Below, piece after piece: positions 9,139 through 18,808 of a stretch of 64,000 nt of DNA. This stretch comes from Micromonospora sp. NBC_01699 (GTDB lineage Bacteria > Actinomycetota > Actinomycetes > Mycobacteriales > Micromonosporaceae). A program made the translations under genes and the position numbers. The stretch spans positions 434,001-498,000 of the forward strand of contig NZ_CP109199.1 in assembly GCF_036250065.1 (NCBI RefSeq), in the 5' to 3' direction. The first letter of the stretch is position 1. Each line of letters begins with the position of its first letter. The notes below the pieces were generated by a model. The model was not told the DNA's origin. It searched no databases and worked only from the letters and a program-made list of their open reading frames with translations.

Positions 9139-10161
9139 ATGCAGGCAGCGGTCGTTCCGAAGGTCAACGCCAGGTGGGAGATCCAGGAGATCCCGACTCC
9201 CCGACCGGGTCCCGGAGATGTGCTGATCCGGGTGCACGCCTCGGGTATCTGCGTCAACGACGTGCTGGCCACCCGGGGTGTCATCCCCTTCCCGGCCGTC
9301 ACCCCGGCGGTGACCGGGCACGAGCCGGTCGGTGAGGTCGTCGAGGTCGGCGCCGGGGTCACCTCCCGGGCGGTCGGGGACCGGGTCGGCACCACCTGGG
9401 TACAGGCCACCTGCGGTCGCTGCGACTACTGCCGGCTCAACCTGCCCGTCTCGGGACAGGCCGCGATGAACTGCGTGGCACCCCGTACGACGGGGTTCAG
9501 CGTCGCCGGCGGTCATGCCGAGTACGTGGTCGCCGCCGCGGACGCGACGGTGCTGCTGCCGGACGGGCTCGCGTACGAACTCGCGGCGCCGATGATGTGC
9601 GCGGGTTACACGAGTTGGAGCGCGCTGCGCCAGAGCGAGCCGAAGCCGCACGAACGGATCGCCGTGCTGGGCGTCGGCGCGCTGGGGCACCTGGCGGTGC
9701 AGTTCGCCCACGCCTGCGGGTACGAGACCATCGCCGTCACCCGTTCTCCGGACAAGCACGAGGTCGCCAAACAGCTCGGTGCCGACATCGTGGTGAGCGA
9801 CGGGGCGGAATTGCGTGACGTGGGCGGCGCCGACGTCATCCTGGAAACCTGCGGTTCCTACCAGGCCGCCTCCGACAGCCTGCGCGGCCTGCGGGTCGAC
9901 GGTCGACTCGTGCTGGTGGGCCTGGACAACGCCGCCGGATTCAATCTCGCGCCGGAGCGGACCAAGCCGTTCTTCACCCAGCGGCACCGCATCATGGGTG
10001 CCACCCACGGCGGGTTGCGTTACCTCACCGAGGCGCTGCAATTGGTCGCCCGTGGCCGTTGCACGCCGGTGGTCGAGACCTTCACCAAGGACCGGATCCC
10101 CGACGCGCTCGACCGGGTGGCAAACGGCGACGTGCGCTTTCGTGCCGTAGTGACCTGGTGA
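9139..10161 (+). CDS. Zinc-dependent alcohol dehydrogenase (MDR superfamily)
   Basis: 340 aa. The GroES-like N-terminal domain has the catalytic zinc region GHEPVGEVVEVGAGV (GHE motif) and structural-zinc cysteines CGRCDYC. The Rossmann domain carries VLGVGALGHLAVQFA (GxGxxG, about residue 178). It would oxidise an alcohol or reduce an aldehyde or ketone with NAD(P)H. Catalytic ligands appear present (Cys in ASGICVNDV, GHE). Located just upstream of a glycosyltransferase and downstream of DUF2306, it may tailor the aglycone or a sugar; this is inferred from position only. Confidence 0.92.
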   Translation: MQAAVVPKVNARWEIQEIPTPRPGPGDVLIRVHASGICVNDVLATRGVIPFPAVTPAVTGHEPVGEVVEVGAGVTSRAVGDRVGTTWVQATCGRCDYCRLNLPVSGQAAMNCVAPRTTGFSVAGGHAEYVVAAADATVLLPDGLAYELAAPMMCAGYTSWSALRQSEPKPHERIAVLGVGALGHLAVQFAHACGYETIAVTRSPDKHEVAKQLGADIVVSDGAELRDVGGADVILETCGSYQAASDSLRGLRVDGRLVLVGLDNAAGFNLAPERTKPFFTQRHRIMGATHGGLRYLTEALQLVARGRCTPVVETFTKDRIPDALDRVANGDVRFRAVVTW

Positions 10162-10500
10162 TATCGGTAGTCCCGGTTCGTCCCGGTCGCGCCGATGACC
10201 AGAAGTGCAATCTCAAAGATGCGGATTCGTCCCGGCCCGAGCGCCGCCCGGCGGCGCGGGTCCACGGTGGACGGCCGCGAGCGGCCTACCGTAGGCGGGA
10301 AAGCTGACTGGCGGATTATTTCTCGGCAACCGAGGCCGCTAAAGGGTTGACCGGGGCGGCGGGGCATGTTATGGAGCGATGATCATGGATATGACGTATG
10401 GTGGTACGGCGCCCCGGCGATGCCACCACGCCGCACATTCCGGGGACACGTCGCTCCGGCCTGGTCATACCAAAGCCACGTCGCAAAAGGGAGAATTTTA
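10162..10500. other. Intergenic region upstream of glycosyltransferase
   Basis: A 339-bp gap that carries no recognisable gene. It is likely the promoter region for the glycosyltransferase; an AAAGGGAG ribosome site lies directly before 10501. Confidence 0.4.
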
Positions 10501-11820
10501 ATGCGAGTCATGTTCGCCGTCTGGCCCGCCATTGCGCACCTCTATCCGTCGGTGACCCTCGCCTGGGCCTTCAAGGCCGCCGGACACGAGGTGTGCGTCG
10601 TGTCCGGACCGGCGGTCGTGAAGCACATCACCGAGGCCGGTCTGACCGCGGTGTCGCTCGGCGACGACCTACCCGAGACGGTCGGCGCCGGCAGCGCGGA
10701 GCTGAGGGGCCTCGCCGCGGAGCGGTACGGTGACGCGGCGAGCCAGCTGGCCATCGACGATCCGGGCGAGGCGTACGCCTGGGACTTCTTCCGGATGTTC
10801 ATGCTGCCGTGCATCTGGAACTTCCACCCTGTCGACGACGCGACGGCGGTGCAGGACTCCGGGGTGGAGAACTTCGTCCGGCTCGCGCGCGGCTGGCAGC
10901 CGGACCTGATCGTCTGGGAGCCCTGCTGGCCTTCGGCGGCGATCGCGGCCCGGGCCAGTGGTGCGGCGCACGCGCGCCTGCTGTGGGGTCACGACATGTT
11001 CGCGGCGAGCTATGACCGCTGGCAGAAGGCCCGCCAGCTGCCCGGCTCCACGTTGGGCGAGGACCCGCTGACCAGCGCCATGCGGCCGCAGGCCGAGCCG
11101 TACGGGTTCGAGGTCGACGACGAGTTGCTCTTCGGGCAGTGGACGATCGACCCCACTCCGGCCGGGATGCGCCTGCCGACCACCCGTTCGGCGCTGTCGG
11201 TGCGGTGGGAACCCTACAACGGCACCGCCGTCATGCCGGAGTGGTTGTACGACAAGCCCAGCCGACCGCGCGTCGCGCTGTGCCTGGGCGCCTCCATGCG
11301 CGAGTTCGGCAAGGGCGCGGAGGACCTCCAGGCGGCGGTCCGTTCCCTGGTCACGGACATGTTCGAGATGGTGGCCGACCTGGACGTCGAGCTGGTGGCG
11401 ACGCTGAACGAGTCGCAGCTTGAGGGCGTTCCCCGCGTACCGGACAACGTGCGCATCGTCGAGTACATCCCGCTCGACCTGCTGCTGCCCACCTGTTCGG
11501 CATTCATCCACCACGGTGGCCTCGGAACCTGGGCGTCGGCCATTCCGTTCCAGGTGCCGCAGATCATTCCGGTCGAGCTGTGGGGCATCGAGTCGCCGGT
11601 GACCGGTCCTTACATGGCCGCCCGTGGTGCCGGTGTCGCGCTCGACCGGTCCACCCAGTCGGTGGAGGACATGCGTAAGCAACTCATCCAGGTGCTGGAG
11701 GATCCCTCGTACCGGGAGGGTGCGGCTCGGGTGCACCAGGAGTGGCTCTCGGCGCCGAACTCGCACGACATCATTCCGATCCTGGAGCGGTTGACCGCGC
11801 ATAACCGCAGCCGCCCCTGA
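10501..11820 (+). CDS. Glycosyltransferase, activator-dependent family (EryCIII/DesVII-like)
   Basis: 439 aa. It starts at ATG 10501 (MRVMFAVWPAIAHLYPS), directly after AAAGGGAG; an upstream in-frame extension has no homology. The GT-B fold is evident. The N-terminal domain has the LAWAFKAAGHEV segment. The C-terminal NDP-sugar-binding domain has HHGGLGTWASAIPFQVPQI, whose His-rich loop binds the diphosphate. EPYNGTAVMPEW in the middle is typical of macrolide and anthracycline enzymes. It transfers a deoxysugar to the aglycone. It is a paralogue of the partial gene at the left edge, which implies at least two glycosylations. It probably needs a P450-like auxiliary protein. Confidence 0.93.
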   Translation: MRVMFAVWPAIAHLYPSVTLAWAFKAAGHEVCVVSGPAVVKHITEAGLTAVSLGDDLPETVGAGSAELRGLAAERYGDAASQLAIDDPGEAYAWDFFRMFMLPCIWNFHPVDDATAVQDSGVENFVRLARGWQPDLIVWEPCWPSAAIAARASGAAHARLLWGHDMFAASYDRWQKARQLPGSTLGEDPLTSAMRPQAEPYGFEVDDELLFGQWTIDPTPAGMRLPTTRSALSVRWEPYNGTAVMPEWLYDKPSRPRVALCLGASMREFGKGAEDLQAAVRSLVTDMFEMVADLDVELVATLNESQLEGVPRVPDNVRIVEYIPLDLLLPTCSAFIHHGGLGTWASAIPFQVPQIIPVELWGIESPVTGPYMAARGAGVALDRSTQSVEDMRKQLIQVLEDPSYREGAARVHQEWLSAPNSHDIIPILERLTAHNRSRP

Positions 11821-12146
11821 CGCGTCGCCGATCAAGCCGCGTCGCCGATCAAGCCGCGTCGGGGACCGACCGGTAAATGCCTCTAGATCGTTTCCGGGTC
11901 ACCTGTACCGGGCGTTCTGGAGGCATTTTCGGTGGTGGGCCGGCTCCTTTCGCCGGGCCGGACACAATCGACGTACGCGATGAGAATCGGCCGGGTCGAC
12001 GTACGGGCTGTCCGCCTGGCGGTGCCGGTGAAGTGCGATAGGCTCGGGCGGATCACGTCGGCGCGATATCGGCGGGCCCAACGTGTGCTCCCCGGCCTGC
12101 TGGGCGCGGTTGCCGACCGTTCGTCTACCCTGGAGGATCGCTGACT
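11821..12146. other. 326-bp intergenic region with short repeats
   Basis: Holds two exact 17-bp tandem units (11821-11854, CGCGTCGCCGATCAAGC) plus a partial third directly after the glycosyltransferase stop. An inverted repeat AAATGCCTC (11875-11883) pairs with 11920-11928. No gene was found. The inverted repeat may act as a weak terminator, and the right part presumably has the hydrolase promoter. Confidence 0.5.
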
Positions 12147-12833
12147 ATGGCGACGTACGTGTTGATTCCGCCGGCCGGGAATGGTCCCTGGTATTGGCAG
12201 CCGCTGGAGGCCGAACTGCGGGACAAGGGCCATGAGGTGGTAGTGGTTGATCTACCATGCGACGACGATTCGGCCGGGCTGGCCGAATACACCGACGTCG
12301 CCGTCAAGGCGATCGGTGATCGCACCGACCTGGTGGTGGTGGCCCAGTCCTTCGGGGCGTACACCGGTGCGTTGGTCTGTGACCGGGTGCCGGCGGACCT
12401 GCTGGTGCTGTTGACGCCCATGGTGCCGGCGCCCGGCGAGTCGCCCGGCGAGTGGTGGGGCAGCAGCGGCTACCCGCAGGCCCGGCAGGCGCAGGCCGAG
12501 CGGAACGGCTGGACGCCCGAGCAGGACCAGGATCCGAATCTCATCTTCTTCAACGACCTGTCGCCGGAGCTGGTCGAGGCGTCCGCCGAGAACGCCCGGG
12601 AGCAGTCCGGCACGCCGTTCGAGAAGCCGTGGCCGCTCGACGCGTGGCCGAACGTGCCGACCCGGGCGCTGATCTGCCGCGATGACCACTTCTTCCCGGT
12701 CGATTTCCTCCGCCAGCTGGTCAAGGACCGGATCGGCATCACCGCCGACGAGATGGGTGGGGGCCACCCGGTTGCCCTGAGTCGCCCGAAGGAGCTGGCC
12801 GACCAGCTTGAGGCGCTCCGCCTCAAGGCATAG
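12147..12833 (+). CDS. Alpha/beta-fold hydrolase
   Basis: 228 aa, with a compact alpha/beta hydrolase pattern. The N-terminal strand VLIPPAGNGPWYW gives the oxyanion region. The nucleophile elbow AQSFGAY at about residue 68 places Ser in a G/A-x-S-x-G context. The acid is CRDDHFFP and the base is the His of GGGHPVALSRP. Lengths and motifs fit the AB_hydrolase_6 type, related to RdmC/EstC-like esterases. A role as esterase, thioesterase or lactone-forming enzyme in the cluster is possible but unproven. It ends at a strong hairpin shared with the convergent gene. Confidence 0.85.
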   Translation: MATYVLIPPAGNGPWYWQPLEAELRDKGHEVVVVDLPCDDDSAGLAEYTDVAVKAIGDRTDLVVVAQSFGAYTGALVCDRVPADLLVLLTPMVPAPGESPGEWWGSSGYPQARQAQAERNGWTPEQDQDPNLIFFNDLSPELVEASAENAREQSGTPFEKPWPLDAWPNVPTRALICRDDHFFPVDFLRQLVKDRIGITADEMGGGHPVALSRPKELADQLEALRLKA

Positions 12834-12907
12834 GAAGACCAGGACCTCCTGCCGGACGGTCAACGAGAGCCGGCAATCCCCGGAGAGAACGAGAGCCGGC
12901 ATCCCCG

Positions 12908-12956
12908 GAAAGGACGCCGGGCCAGCGAGCGACCCGCTGGCCCGGCGTCCTTTCCC
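12908..12956. terminator. Bidirectional hairpin terminator
   Basis: A perfect 21-bp stem (12908-12928 with 12936-12956) with a 7-nt loop lies between the convergent hydrolase and ThuA/sugar-dehydrogenase genes. It is one of the strongest hairpins in the window and fits a bidirectional terminator. Confidence 0.88.
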
Positions 12957-12963
12957 CGGTTGG

Positions 12964-15900
12964 TCAGCCGCCCACGCCGGGACCGTCGAACCGGATGCTG
13001 TCCAGATTGAACAGTCCGCCGCTCGGTCCGGTGAAGATCAGGTACAGCGGTTCCGTGCCGCCCGGATCGGTCAGCGGTGCGATCGGCAGGTCGACGAAGG
13101 CGTCCGGGCCGCCGGTGGCGGGGACGTCCACGGTCAGCACCGTCGGCCCACCCACCTCGTGGTTCTGGACGACGATCTTCCCGCCGGGCGCGGTGGCCGA
13201 CACCCGCAGCCCGATTCCGGTGACGCCGCTCAGGTTCACCGGGTCGATCTTGATCCAGTCGGCCGGATCGATGTCACCGACGTACGCGCCACCGCTGGCG
13301 GCGCCGTGCGGCACCACCCGTACGCCGAACGCCTCCACCACGGACTCGGCCTCCCGCGACATCGGTTGCAGGACGTGTCGCGCGGTGCCGGTGAGCCGGG
13401 GCGCGGCCCGGTTACCCCGGTCGGTGTAGCTGGCGGTGATCACGCCGGCGGTCGTACCCGGGGTCCGTGCCCCCGGGGTGTCGATCACCCCTGCGCAGCC
13501 GGTGGCCCGGCTCAACGGCGGACCGTCCGCCAACCGGTACTCGACCACCACCCGGTCACACCAGCCCCCGGTGTCCTCCGGATCGCTGACCGAGACCCGG
13601 TACGGCACCCGGTCGCCGGCGGCGAGCAGCCCGCCGTTGACCGGGGCGGTCAGGCTCACGGCCGGGCGGGTGTTGCCGGCGGTGACCGCCACCCGCGCCG
13701 TGCCGGTACGTCCGGTCGGGTCGGTGACGGTGAGCCGCGCCTGGTAGCCGCCCGGCCGGGGGTAGCGGAAGGTCACCGGCCCGGCCCCGGTCGCGTCGGT
13801 ACGCCCGTCGCCGTCGAAGTCCCAGGAGTAGCGCAACCGGCCACCGTCCGGGTCGTACGAGCCGGCGGAGTGGAACGTCACCACCTGCCCCACCGGCCCG
13901 CTGTCCCCGTCGACGGTCGCGGTGGCCAGTGGTGCGCGGCGGCCCTTCGCGTAGTCGATCCGGTAGAGAGCGGAGTCGGTGCCGGCCCGTCCGCGATCCA
14001 GCACATAGAGCGAGCCGTCCGGCCCGAACTCCAGGTCCGTCGGCGCGGTCAGCCGCAGCTGGTTGCCGAACGGGAGGATCTCGCCCCGCCGGCCGTCCGT
14101 ACCGACCCCGATCTCCTTGATCCAGGCCCGGTCCCGGTCGACGGCGAAGGTCCGTCCGTCGTACGAGCGGGGGAAGCCGGTCGGCGACGACAGGCGCGGA
14201 TCGAAGCGGTAGGTCGGCCCGCCGATCGGGGCCTCGCCACCGTTGCCGAACGGCGGCGTCGAACCGCCGGTGGTGAACTCGGGAACCGAGAGGCCGTCGT
14301 AGCTGATCCACGCGCCCTGCGCGGGCGGCAGGCCGACCAGCCCGGTGTTGTGCGGGCTGGTGTTCACCGGTGCCGCGCAGTCGAACGTGCCGCCCGACCC
14401 TCCGGTGGCGAAGTCGTGGTCCCGGTAGCCCTGGTTCGCCCCGACGCAGTACGGCCACCCCAGGTTCGCCGGACCCTTGAGCAGGTTGAACTCCGCCTGA
14501 CCGGCCGGACCACGGTCGGCATCGGCGGCACCGGCGGCCGGGCCGGCGTCACCGAGCTGGATCCAGCCGGTGGCCGGGTCGACGGTGAAACGGGACGGGT
14601 TGCGCAGGCCCATCGCGTAGATCTCCGGCCGGGTCTTCGCGGTGCCGGCCGGGAACAGGTTGTGCGCCGGGATCCGGTAGCCGCCGTCCGGCTTCACCGT
14701 GATCCGCAGCAGCTTGCCGCGCAGGTCGTTGGTGTTGCCGGCGGTGCGCTGGGCGTCGTAGACCGGGCTACGGCCGGGCCGTTCGTCGATCGGGGTGAAC
14801 CCGTCCGAGGCGGACGGGTCGGTGTTGTCGCCGGTCGACAGCAGCAGGTTGCCCGCCCGGTCGAAACCGATGTCGCCGCCCGCGTGGCAGCAGAGCCCAC
14901 GGTCGGTCGGGACCCGCAGGATCTTCTGCTCGTGCCGGAGGTCCAGCCGGTTGTCGCGGCCCAGGGTGACCCGCGAGAGCTGGTCGTAGCCCTGGTAGCG
15001 GGCGCGTAGCAGCGGGTTCGCGTCCGCCGGTACGTCGCCGGCCGGGGTGTTCAGCGGCGGCGCGTAGTACAGGTAGACCTGACGGTTGGTGTCGAAGTCG
15101 GGGTCGAGGGCGATCGCGTACAGGCCGTTCTCCCGGTGGGTGTACACCGGCAGCTTCCCGGCCAGCGTGGTGTTCCCGTTCGGGGTGGTCAGCCGTACCT
15201 CGCCGGTACGCGCGGCGTGCAGCACCCGCCGGTCCGGCAACACGGCCAGCGCGGTCGCCTCGCCGATCCGCGCCCCGCCCTCGGCGAGGGTCACCTGCTC
15301 GAACGCGTTGTCGCTGTCGGTGTTGCGGCCCGAGCAGTCGCCCGCCGCCCAGCCGGCCGCGTACGAGATGCCGCCGAGCAGGTGGCCCCGGAACGCCGGG
15401 TCGGCGTAGCTGCCGACGCTGTGCCCGAGGTTGGTGTACCAGGAGCGGCCGCCGGCCACCTCCCGGCACCAGGTGACCGGGTGATCACCCATCGCGCCGG
15501 TGCCCGGGTCGTAGCTGGACTCGTCCAGCGAGGCGAGCACGTGCACGTCCTGCCGGGGGCTCTGGTAGAAGTTCCACCACTCCTCGGCGAACGCCCACTC
15601 CGCCGGCAGGGCGGTGGTCGACGGGTGCCCGCGATCCTCGACCCGGATCAGCGCCGGCTGGGTCTCGGGAAAGGCGGGCTGGGCCGGGTGCGACTCGTAG
15701 AAGCTGCCCATCAGGTCGTTGTAGAACCACGGCCAGTTGGTCTCCATGCCGCCGGGGCCGTGCACACCGGCGTACCCGCCGCCGCCCCGGACGTAGCGTT
15801 CGAAGGCCGCCTGCTGGTCGCGGTCCAGCACCACACCGATCGCGTTGAGCCAGATGACCGCGTCGAACCGGGCCAGGTTGGCGTCGGTGAACGCGGACGA

Positions 15901-16182
15901 CTCCTGGGTTTCCTCCATGGTGAAGCCGTTCTGCTCACCCATCTCCCGGATGGCGGCGAGACCGTACTCGATGGAGGCGTGGCGGAGGAAGGGGCCGGTC
16001 TGGTGGAACACCAGGATCCGGTCGGTGCGCCCCGCGCCGGACGGGGCAGGCGAGTCCGCCGAGGCGGGAGTCGGCTGGAAGCCGCCGCCAAGGGTCAGAC
16101 ACAGCGCCACCACGGCCGTCGCCAGTCGACGGCGCCCGCTGGCGGACGGATGTCCTCGGTTGCTGCTGCTCCCTTGCACCAT
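12964..16182 (-). CDS. Secreted multidomain protein: ThuA, PQQ-type sugar dehydrogenase, PKD and carbohydrate-binding domains
   Basis: 1072 aa. An N-terminal signal peptide (basic GRRRLATAVVALCLTLGGG core, cleavage near ASA-DS) sends it out of the cell. A ThuA-like domain (RILVFHQTGPFLRHASI, GVHGPGGMETNWPWF) is at about 50-270. A glucose/sorbosone dehydrogenase-type beta-propeller (CCHAGGDIGFDRAGNLLLSTGDN) is at about 295-740. A PKD domain (YSWDFDGDGRTDATG) is near 780. A C-terminal CBM6-like beta-sandwich (DWIKIDPVNLSGVTGI) is at about 910-1072. This architecture belongs to extracellular carbohydrate utilisation in actinomycetes. It interrupts the biosynthetic genes and is probably not part of the pathway, though an extracellular sugar-modifying role cannot be excluded. 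Confidence 0.9.
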   Translation of the reverse strand: MVQGSSSNRGHPSASGRRRLATAVVALCLTLGGGFQPTPASADSPAPSGAGRTDRILVFHQTGPFLRHASIEYGLAAIREMGEQNGFTMEETQESSAFTDANLARFDAVIWLNAIGVVLDRDQQAAFERYVRGGGGYAGVHGPGGMETNWPWFYNDLMGSFYESHPAQPAFPETQPALIRVEDRGHPSTTALPAEWAFAEEWWNFYQSPRQDVHVLASLDESSYDPGTGAMGDHPVTWCREVAGGRSWYTNLGHSVGSYADPAFRGHLLGGISYAAGWAAGDCSGRNTDSDNAFEQVTLAEGGARIGEATALAVLPDRRVLHAARTGEVRLTTPNGNTTLAGKLPVYTHRENGLYAIALDPDFDTNRQVYLYYAPPLNTPAGDVPADANPLLRARYQGYDQLSRVTLGRDNRLDLRHEQKILRVPTDRGLCCHAGGDIGFDRAGNLLLSTGDNTDPSASDGFTPIDERPGRSPVYDAQRTAGNTNDLRGKLLRITVKPDGGYRIPAHNLFPAGTAKTRPEIYAMGLRNPSRFTVDPATGWIQLGDAGPAAGAADADRGPAGQAEFNLLKGPANLGWPYCVGANQGYRDHDFATGGSGGTFDCAAPVNTSPHNTGLVGLPPAQGAWISYDGLSVPEFTTGGSTPPFGNGGEAPIGGPTYRFDPRLSSPTGFPRSYDGRTFAVDRDRAWIKEIGVGTDGRRGEILPFGNQLRLTAPTDLEFGPDGSLYVLDRGRAGTDSALYRIDYAKGRRAPLATATVDGDSGPVGQVVTFHSAGSYDPDGGRLRYSWDFDGDGRTDATGAGPVTFRYPRPGGYQARLTVTDPTGRTGTARVAVTAGNTRPAVSLTAPVNGGLLAAGDRVPYRVSVSDPEDTGGWCDRVVVEYRLADGPPLSRATGCAGVIDTPGARTPGTTAGVITASYTDRGNRAAPRLTGTARHVLQPMSREAESVVEAFGVRVVPHGAASGGAYVGDIDPADWIKIDPVNLSGVTGIGLRVSATAPGGKIVVQNHEVGGPTVLTVDVPATGGPDAFVDLPIAPLTDPGGTEPLYLIFTGPSGGLFNLDSIRFDGPGVGG

Positions 16183-16513
16183 GACTCCTTACTCTCGCGA
16201 TCTTTCTGTCGCCCCCCTGTCTAGCGGCGTGCGGCCGGGTTGTCTTATCCGATCGTGCTCGATCAAAGCGGGCCCCGGCCGCGACGGTCGCGGCCCGGAC
16301 CGCCGGTGCGAGCTGGGGACCCACAGGAGCGACGGTCATCGGGTACGCGCGAATCACGGTGCCCAGGAGGGCACGGTCGAAGAAGTCACGGGGTGGGTTG
16401 CCGGTACATGCTTGCCTGGCCCGGTCAACAGCCGGTGCGACGTGCTCCGGAGCCCGAAGCCGGGCCCCGCCATCGCAGCCGACCCCGGTCGGCCCCTCAC
16501 GAGGGGAGGCACC
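16183..16513. other. Intergenic region before glycosyltransferase
   Basis: The 331-bp gap between divergent genes contains no recognisable gene. The right end has GAGGGGAGG as ribosome site for the GTG at 16514. Confidence 0.4.
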
Positions 16514-17656
16514 GTGCGGATTCTCTTCACCACCGTGGCGCTGTCCGGCCACTTCTTCCCGCTGGTACCACTGGCCTGGGCCGGCCGGTTGGCCGGTCAC
16601 GAGGTGCTGGTGGCGACCTCGGACCGGTTCGTACCGGTGGTACTGCGGTCCGGGTTGCCGGCGTCCTCGTGCGGGCCGGACGTCGACTTCGTCGAGCTGG
16701 CCGCCGCCGCGACCGGGCACGGGCCGGACGACCGGCGGTACGCCCACGGTCGCGCGTTCGGGCAGCTCGCCGAGGCCCGGTTGGCGCACGTACGGGAGCT
16801 GGTCGAGTCCTGGCAACCGGACGTGGTCGTGTCCGAGCGGGCCGAGTTCGCCGGGCCGCTGGCCGCCGCCGCGCACGGCATCCCGCAGGTGGAGATGCAC
16901 TGGGGCGTCCCGGAGCTACCCGAGTACCGGGCGGGTGCGCAGGCCGAACTGCGCGGGGTGCTGGCCGACCTCGGTCGGGACACGCTGCCCCGCCCCGCGC
17001 GGGTGATCAACCCGTGGCCGCCGAGCCTGCGGCTGCCGCACACCACCGAACACCAGGGCATCCGGTACGTGCCGTACAACGGCGACGCGTACGTGCCCCG
17101 CTGGGTGCTCGAACCGCGCGAACGGGCGCGGGTCTGCCTGACCGTCGGCACGCTGGTGCCGCGGCTCGGCGCGGACACGGTGCCGGGGCTGGTCATCCCG
17201 GTGCTGGAGGCCCTGGCCCGGCTCGGGCTCGACGTCGTCGTCGCGGTCGACGACGATGTCGTCAACACCTGGCCACCGTTGCCCACCGCGGTCCGGCACG
17301 CCGGCCGGCTGCCCCTGGCCCAGGTGCTCGGAGCCTGCGACGTCGTGATCCACCACGGGGGACAGGGCACCGCGCTGACCGCGCTGGCGAGCGGTGTGCC
17401 GCAGCTCGTCCTGCCCCAGTTCGACGACCAGGCCGACAACGCCCAGGCGGTCGTGGCATCCGGCGCCGGGCTGAGCCTCGCCCCCGGCAACGCCACCGCG
17501 CAGACGGTCACCGAGTACACCCGTGAGCTGCTGGGCACGGTCGGATTCGCCCTGGCCGCGGCCGAGGTCGCCGACGAGGTCGCCGCGCAGCCCACCCCGG
17601 CGGAGATCGTCGACCGGCTGCCGGAACTGGTAGTCGCGGCGGCCCTGCCGAGCTGA
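16514..17656 (+). CDS. Glycosyltransferase (GT1, GtfA/EryCIII superfamily)
   Basis: 380 aa from the GTG at 16514, positioned by GAGGGGAGG. The N-terminal FTTVALSGHFFPLVPLAWAG and the C-terminal HHGGQGTALTALASGVPQL (donor phosphate-binding loop, followed by PQFDDQADNA) are diagnostic of GT1 natural-product glycosyltransferases. At 380 aa it is slightly shorter than the other two in the window and lacks the longer middle insert of activator-dependent members. It is the third glycosyltransferase, consistent with two or three sugars on the product. It converges on the Gfo/Idh gene with a 3-bp gap. Confidence 0.93.
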   Translation: MRILFTTVALSGHFFPLVPLAWAGRLAGHEVLVATSDRFVPVVLRSGLPASSCGPDVDFVELAAAATGHGPDDRRYAHGRAFGQLAEARLAHVRELVESWQPDVVVSERAEFAGPLAAAAHGIPQVEMHWGVPELPEYRAGAQAELRGVLADLGRDTLPRPARVINPWPPSLRLPHTTEHQGIRYVPYNGDAYVPRWVLEPRERARVCLTVGTLVPRLGADTVPGLVIPVLEALARLGLDVVVAVDDDVVNTWPPLPTAVRHAGRLPLAQVLGACDVVIHHGGQGTALTALASGVPQLVLPQFDDQADNAQAVVASGAGLSLAPGNATAQTVTEYTRELLGTVGFALAAAEVADEVAAQPTPAEIVDRLPELVVAAALPS

Positions 17657-17659
17657 CGA

Positions 17660-18763
17660 TCAGCTCGACCGTACCGGCTCGCCGAGTGCGACCGAGGTTC
17701 CGGTCCGCGCCGACTCCAGCAGCGCGTCCAACACACGGGCCGTGGGCATCTGGTCGTGCAGGAACGACCCCACCGCCAGCGCCTCGCGCTGGTCGTCGAG
17801 CACCGCACTGACCAGTGCGCGGGCCAGTTGGACGAACGAGGACTTGAACACGGACGTACGGTTGTGCACCTCGTCGGGATCGACACCCTCGGGCCGGTCG
17901 ACCGTCCGGTGCCCGCCCGACGTGGTCAGCCGCAACTTGTCGGTCAGGCTGAAGTGCGCCTCGCCGGCGCTGCCGAGCAGGTCGACGTCGAACAGGTTCT
18001 CGGACGCGGCGGCGGCACTCGCGGAGAGCAGCGCGGTGACGTCGCCGACCCGGTGCACCGACGAGAACGCCGAATCAGCGCTCACCCGATGCGTTCGTCC
18101 GGCCGAGTCGCGCCGGGTCGGCACCACGACGTCCAGGGTGCCGAAGACGGTGTCGGTGGACGCGCCGCCGAGCAGGAACTCCACCAGGTCGACCAGGTGG
18201 GAGCCCATGGCGAGGCGTACGCCGCCGCCGCGCTCCGCGTCGAAGCGCCACGAGTACGGCACGTCCGGCGACAGCAGGCCCACGCCCTGCTGGTGGATGC
18301 GCAGGTGGTACGGCGTACCCAGCTCGCCCGAGGCGATGCGGTCGCGCAGCACCCGCAGGTAGGGATTGAACCGGAGCTGATGGTCGACCAGCACTATCTG
18401 GTCGGCGGCGGTCGGAATCTCCAGGAACTTCGCCAGCTCCTCGGCGTCGTGCGCGGCCGGTTTCTCCACGATCACGTGCTTGCCGGACGCGGCGGCGGCC
18501 AGGTAGTGCTCGTAGTGGTACTGGTTCGGCGACGCGACGCAGATGACGTCGAGCGACGGGTCGGCGCACAGCTGTCGGTAGTTGTCGTACGCGGTGGGAA
18601 TGCCGGCCGCCGCGGCCACCTCGCGGGCCCGGCCGGCACTGCTACCGGACAGCGCGACCACGTCGGCCCGTCCGGTGGCGGCGAAACCCGGCAGGTACGT
18701 CCGGATACCGACGCCCGTGCCGATCAGGCCGACCCGCAGGCGCCGCCCACTCGTGCTGCTCAA
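17660..18763 (-). CDS. Gfo/Idh/MocA oxidoreductase, probable NDP-hexose 3-ketoreductase
   Basis: 367 aa. The Rossmann motif VGLIGTGVGIRTYLP is at residues ~10-25, and the EKPAA motif (conserved Lys for NAD(P)-linked reduction) is at about 98. A downstream GSHLVDLVEFL segment is typical of the sugar oxidoreductase family. In deoxysugar pathways such enzymes reduce the 3-keto group made by NDP-hexose 2,3-dehydratase, giving a 2,6-dideoxy-4-ketohexose. It is the last gene of a minus-strand operon after E1 alpha and E1 beta, so it may act on the same sugar as the two-carbon transferase. The exact position reduced is inferred. Confidence 0.85.
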   Translation of the reverse strand: MSSTSGRRLRVGLIGTGVGIRTYLPGFAATGRADVVALSGSSAGRAREVAAAAGIPTAYDNYRQLCADPSLDVICVASPNQYHYEHYLAAAASGKHVIVEKPAAHDAEELAKFLEIPTAADQIVLVDHQLRFNPYLRVLRDRIASGELGTPYHLRIHQQGVGLLSPDVPYSWRFDAERGGGVRLAMGSHLVDLVEFLLGGASTDTVFGTLDVVVPTRRDSAGRTHRVSADSAFSSVHRVGDVTALLSASAAAASENLFDVDLLGSAGEAHFSLTDKLRLTTSGGHRTVDRPEGVDPDEVHNRTSVFKSSFVQLARALVSAVLDDQREALAVGSFLHDQMPTARVLDALLESARTGTSVALGEPVRSS

Positions 18764-18808
18764 TGTCGTCCCCTCGTCGCTCCGACCGCCGGTGGCCCGG
18801 TGAGCCGC

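Noticed and set aside
12808-15009. 733-aa plus-strand open frame over the ThuA/sugar-dehydrogenase gene
   Set aside because: Low-complexity Arg/Val/Gly translation with no domain; the minus strand encodes a coherent secreted multidomain protein.
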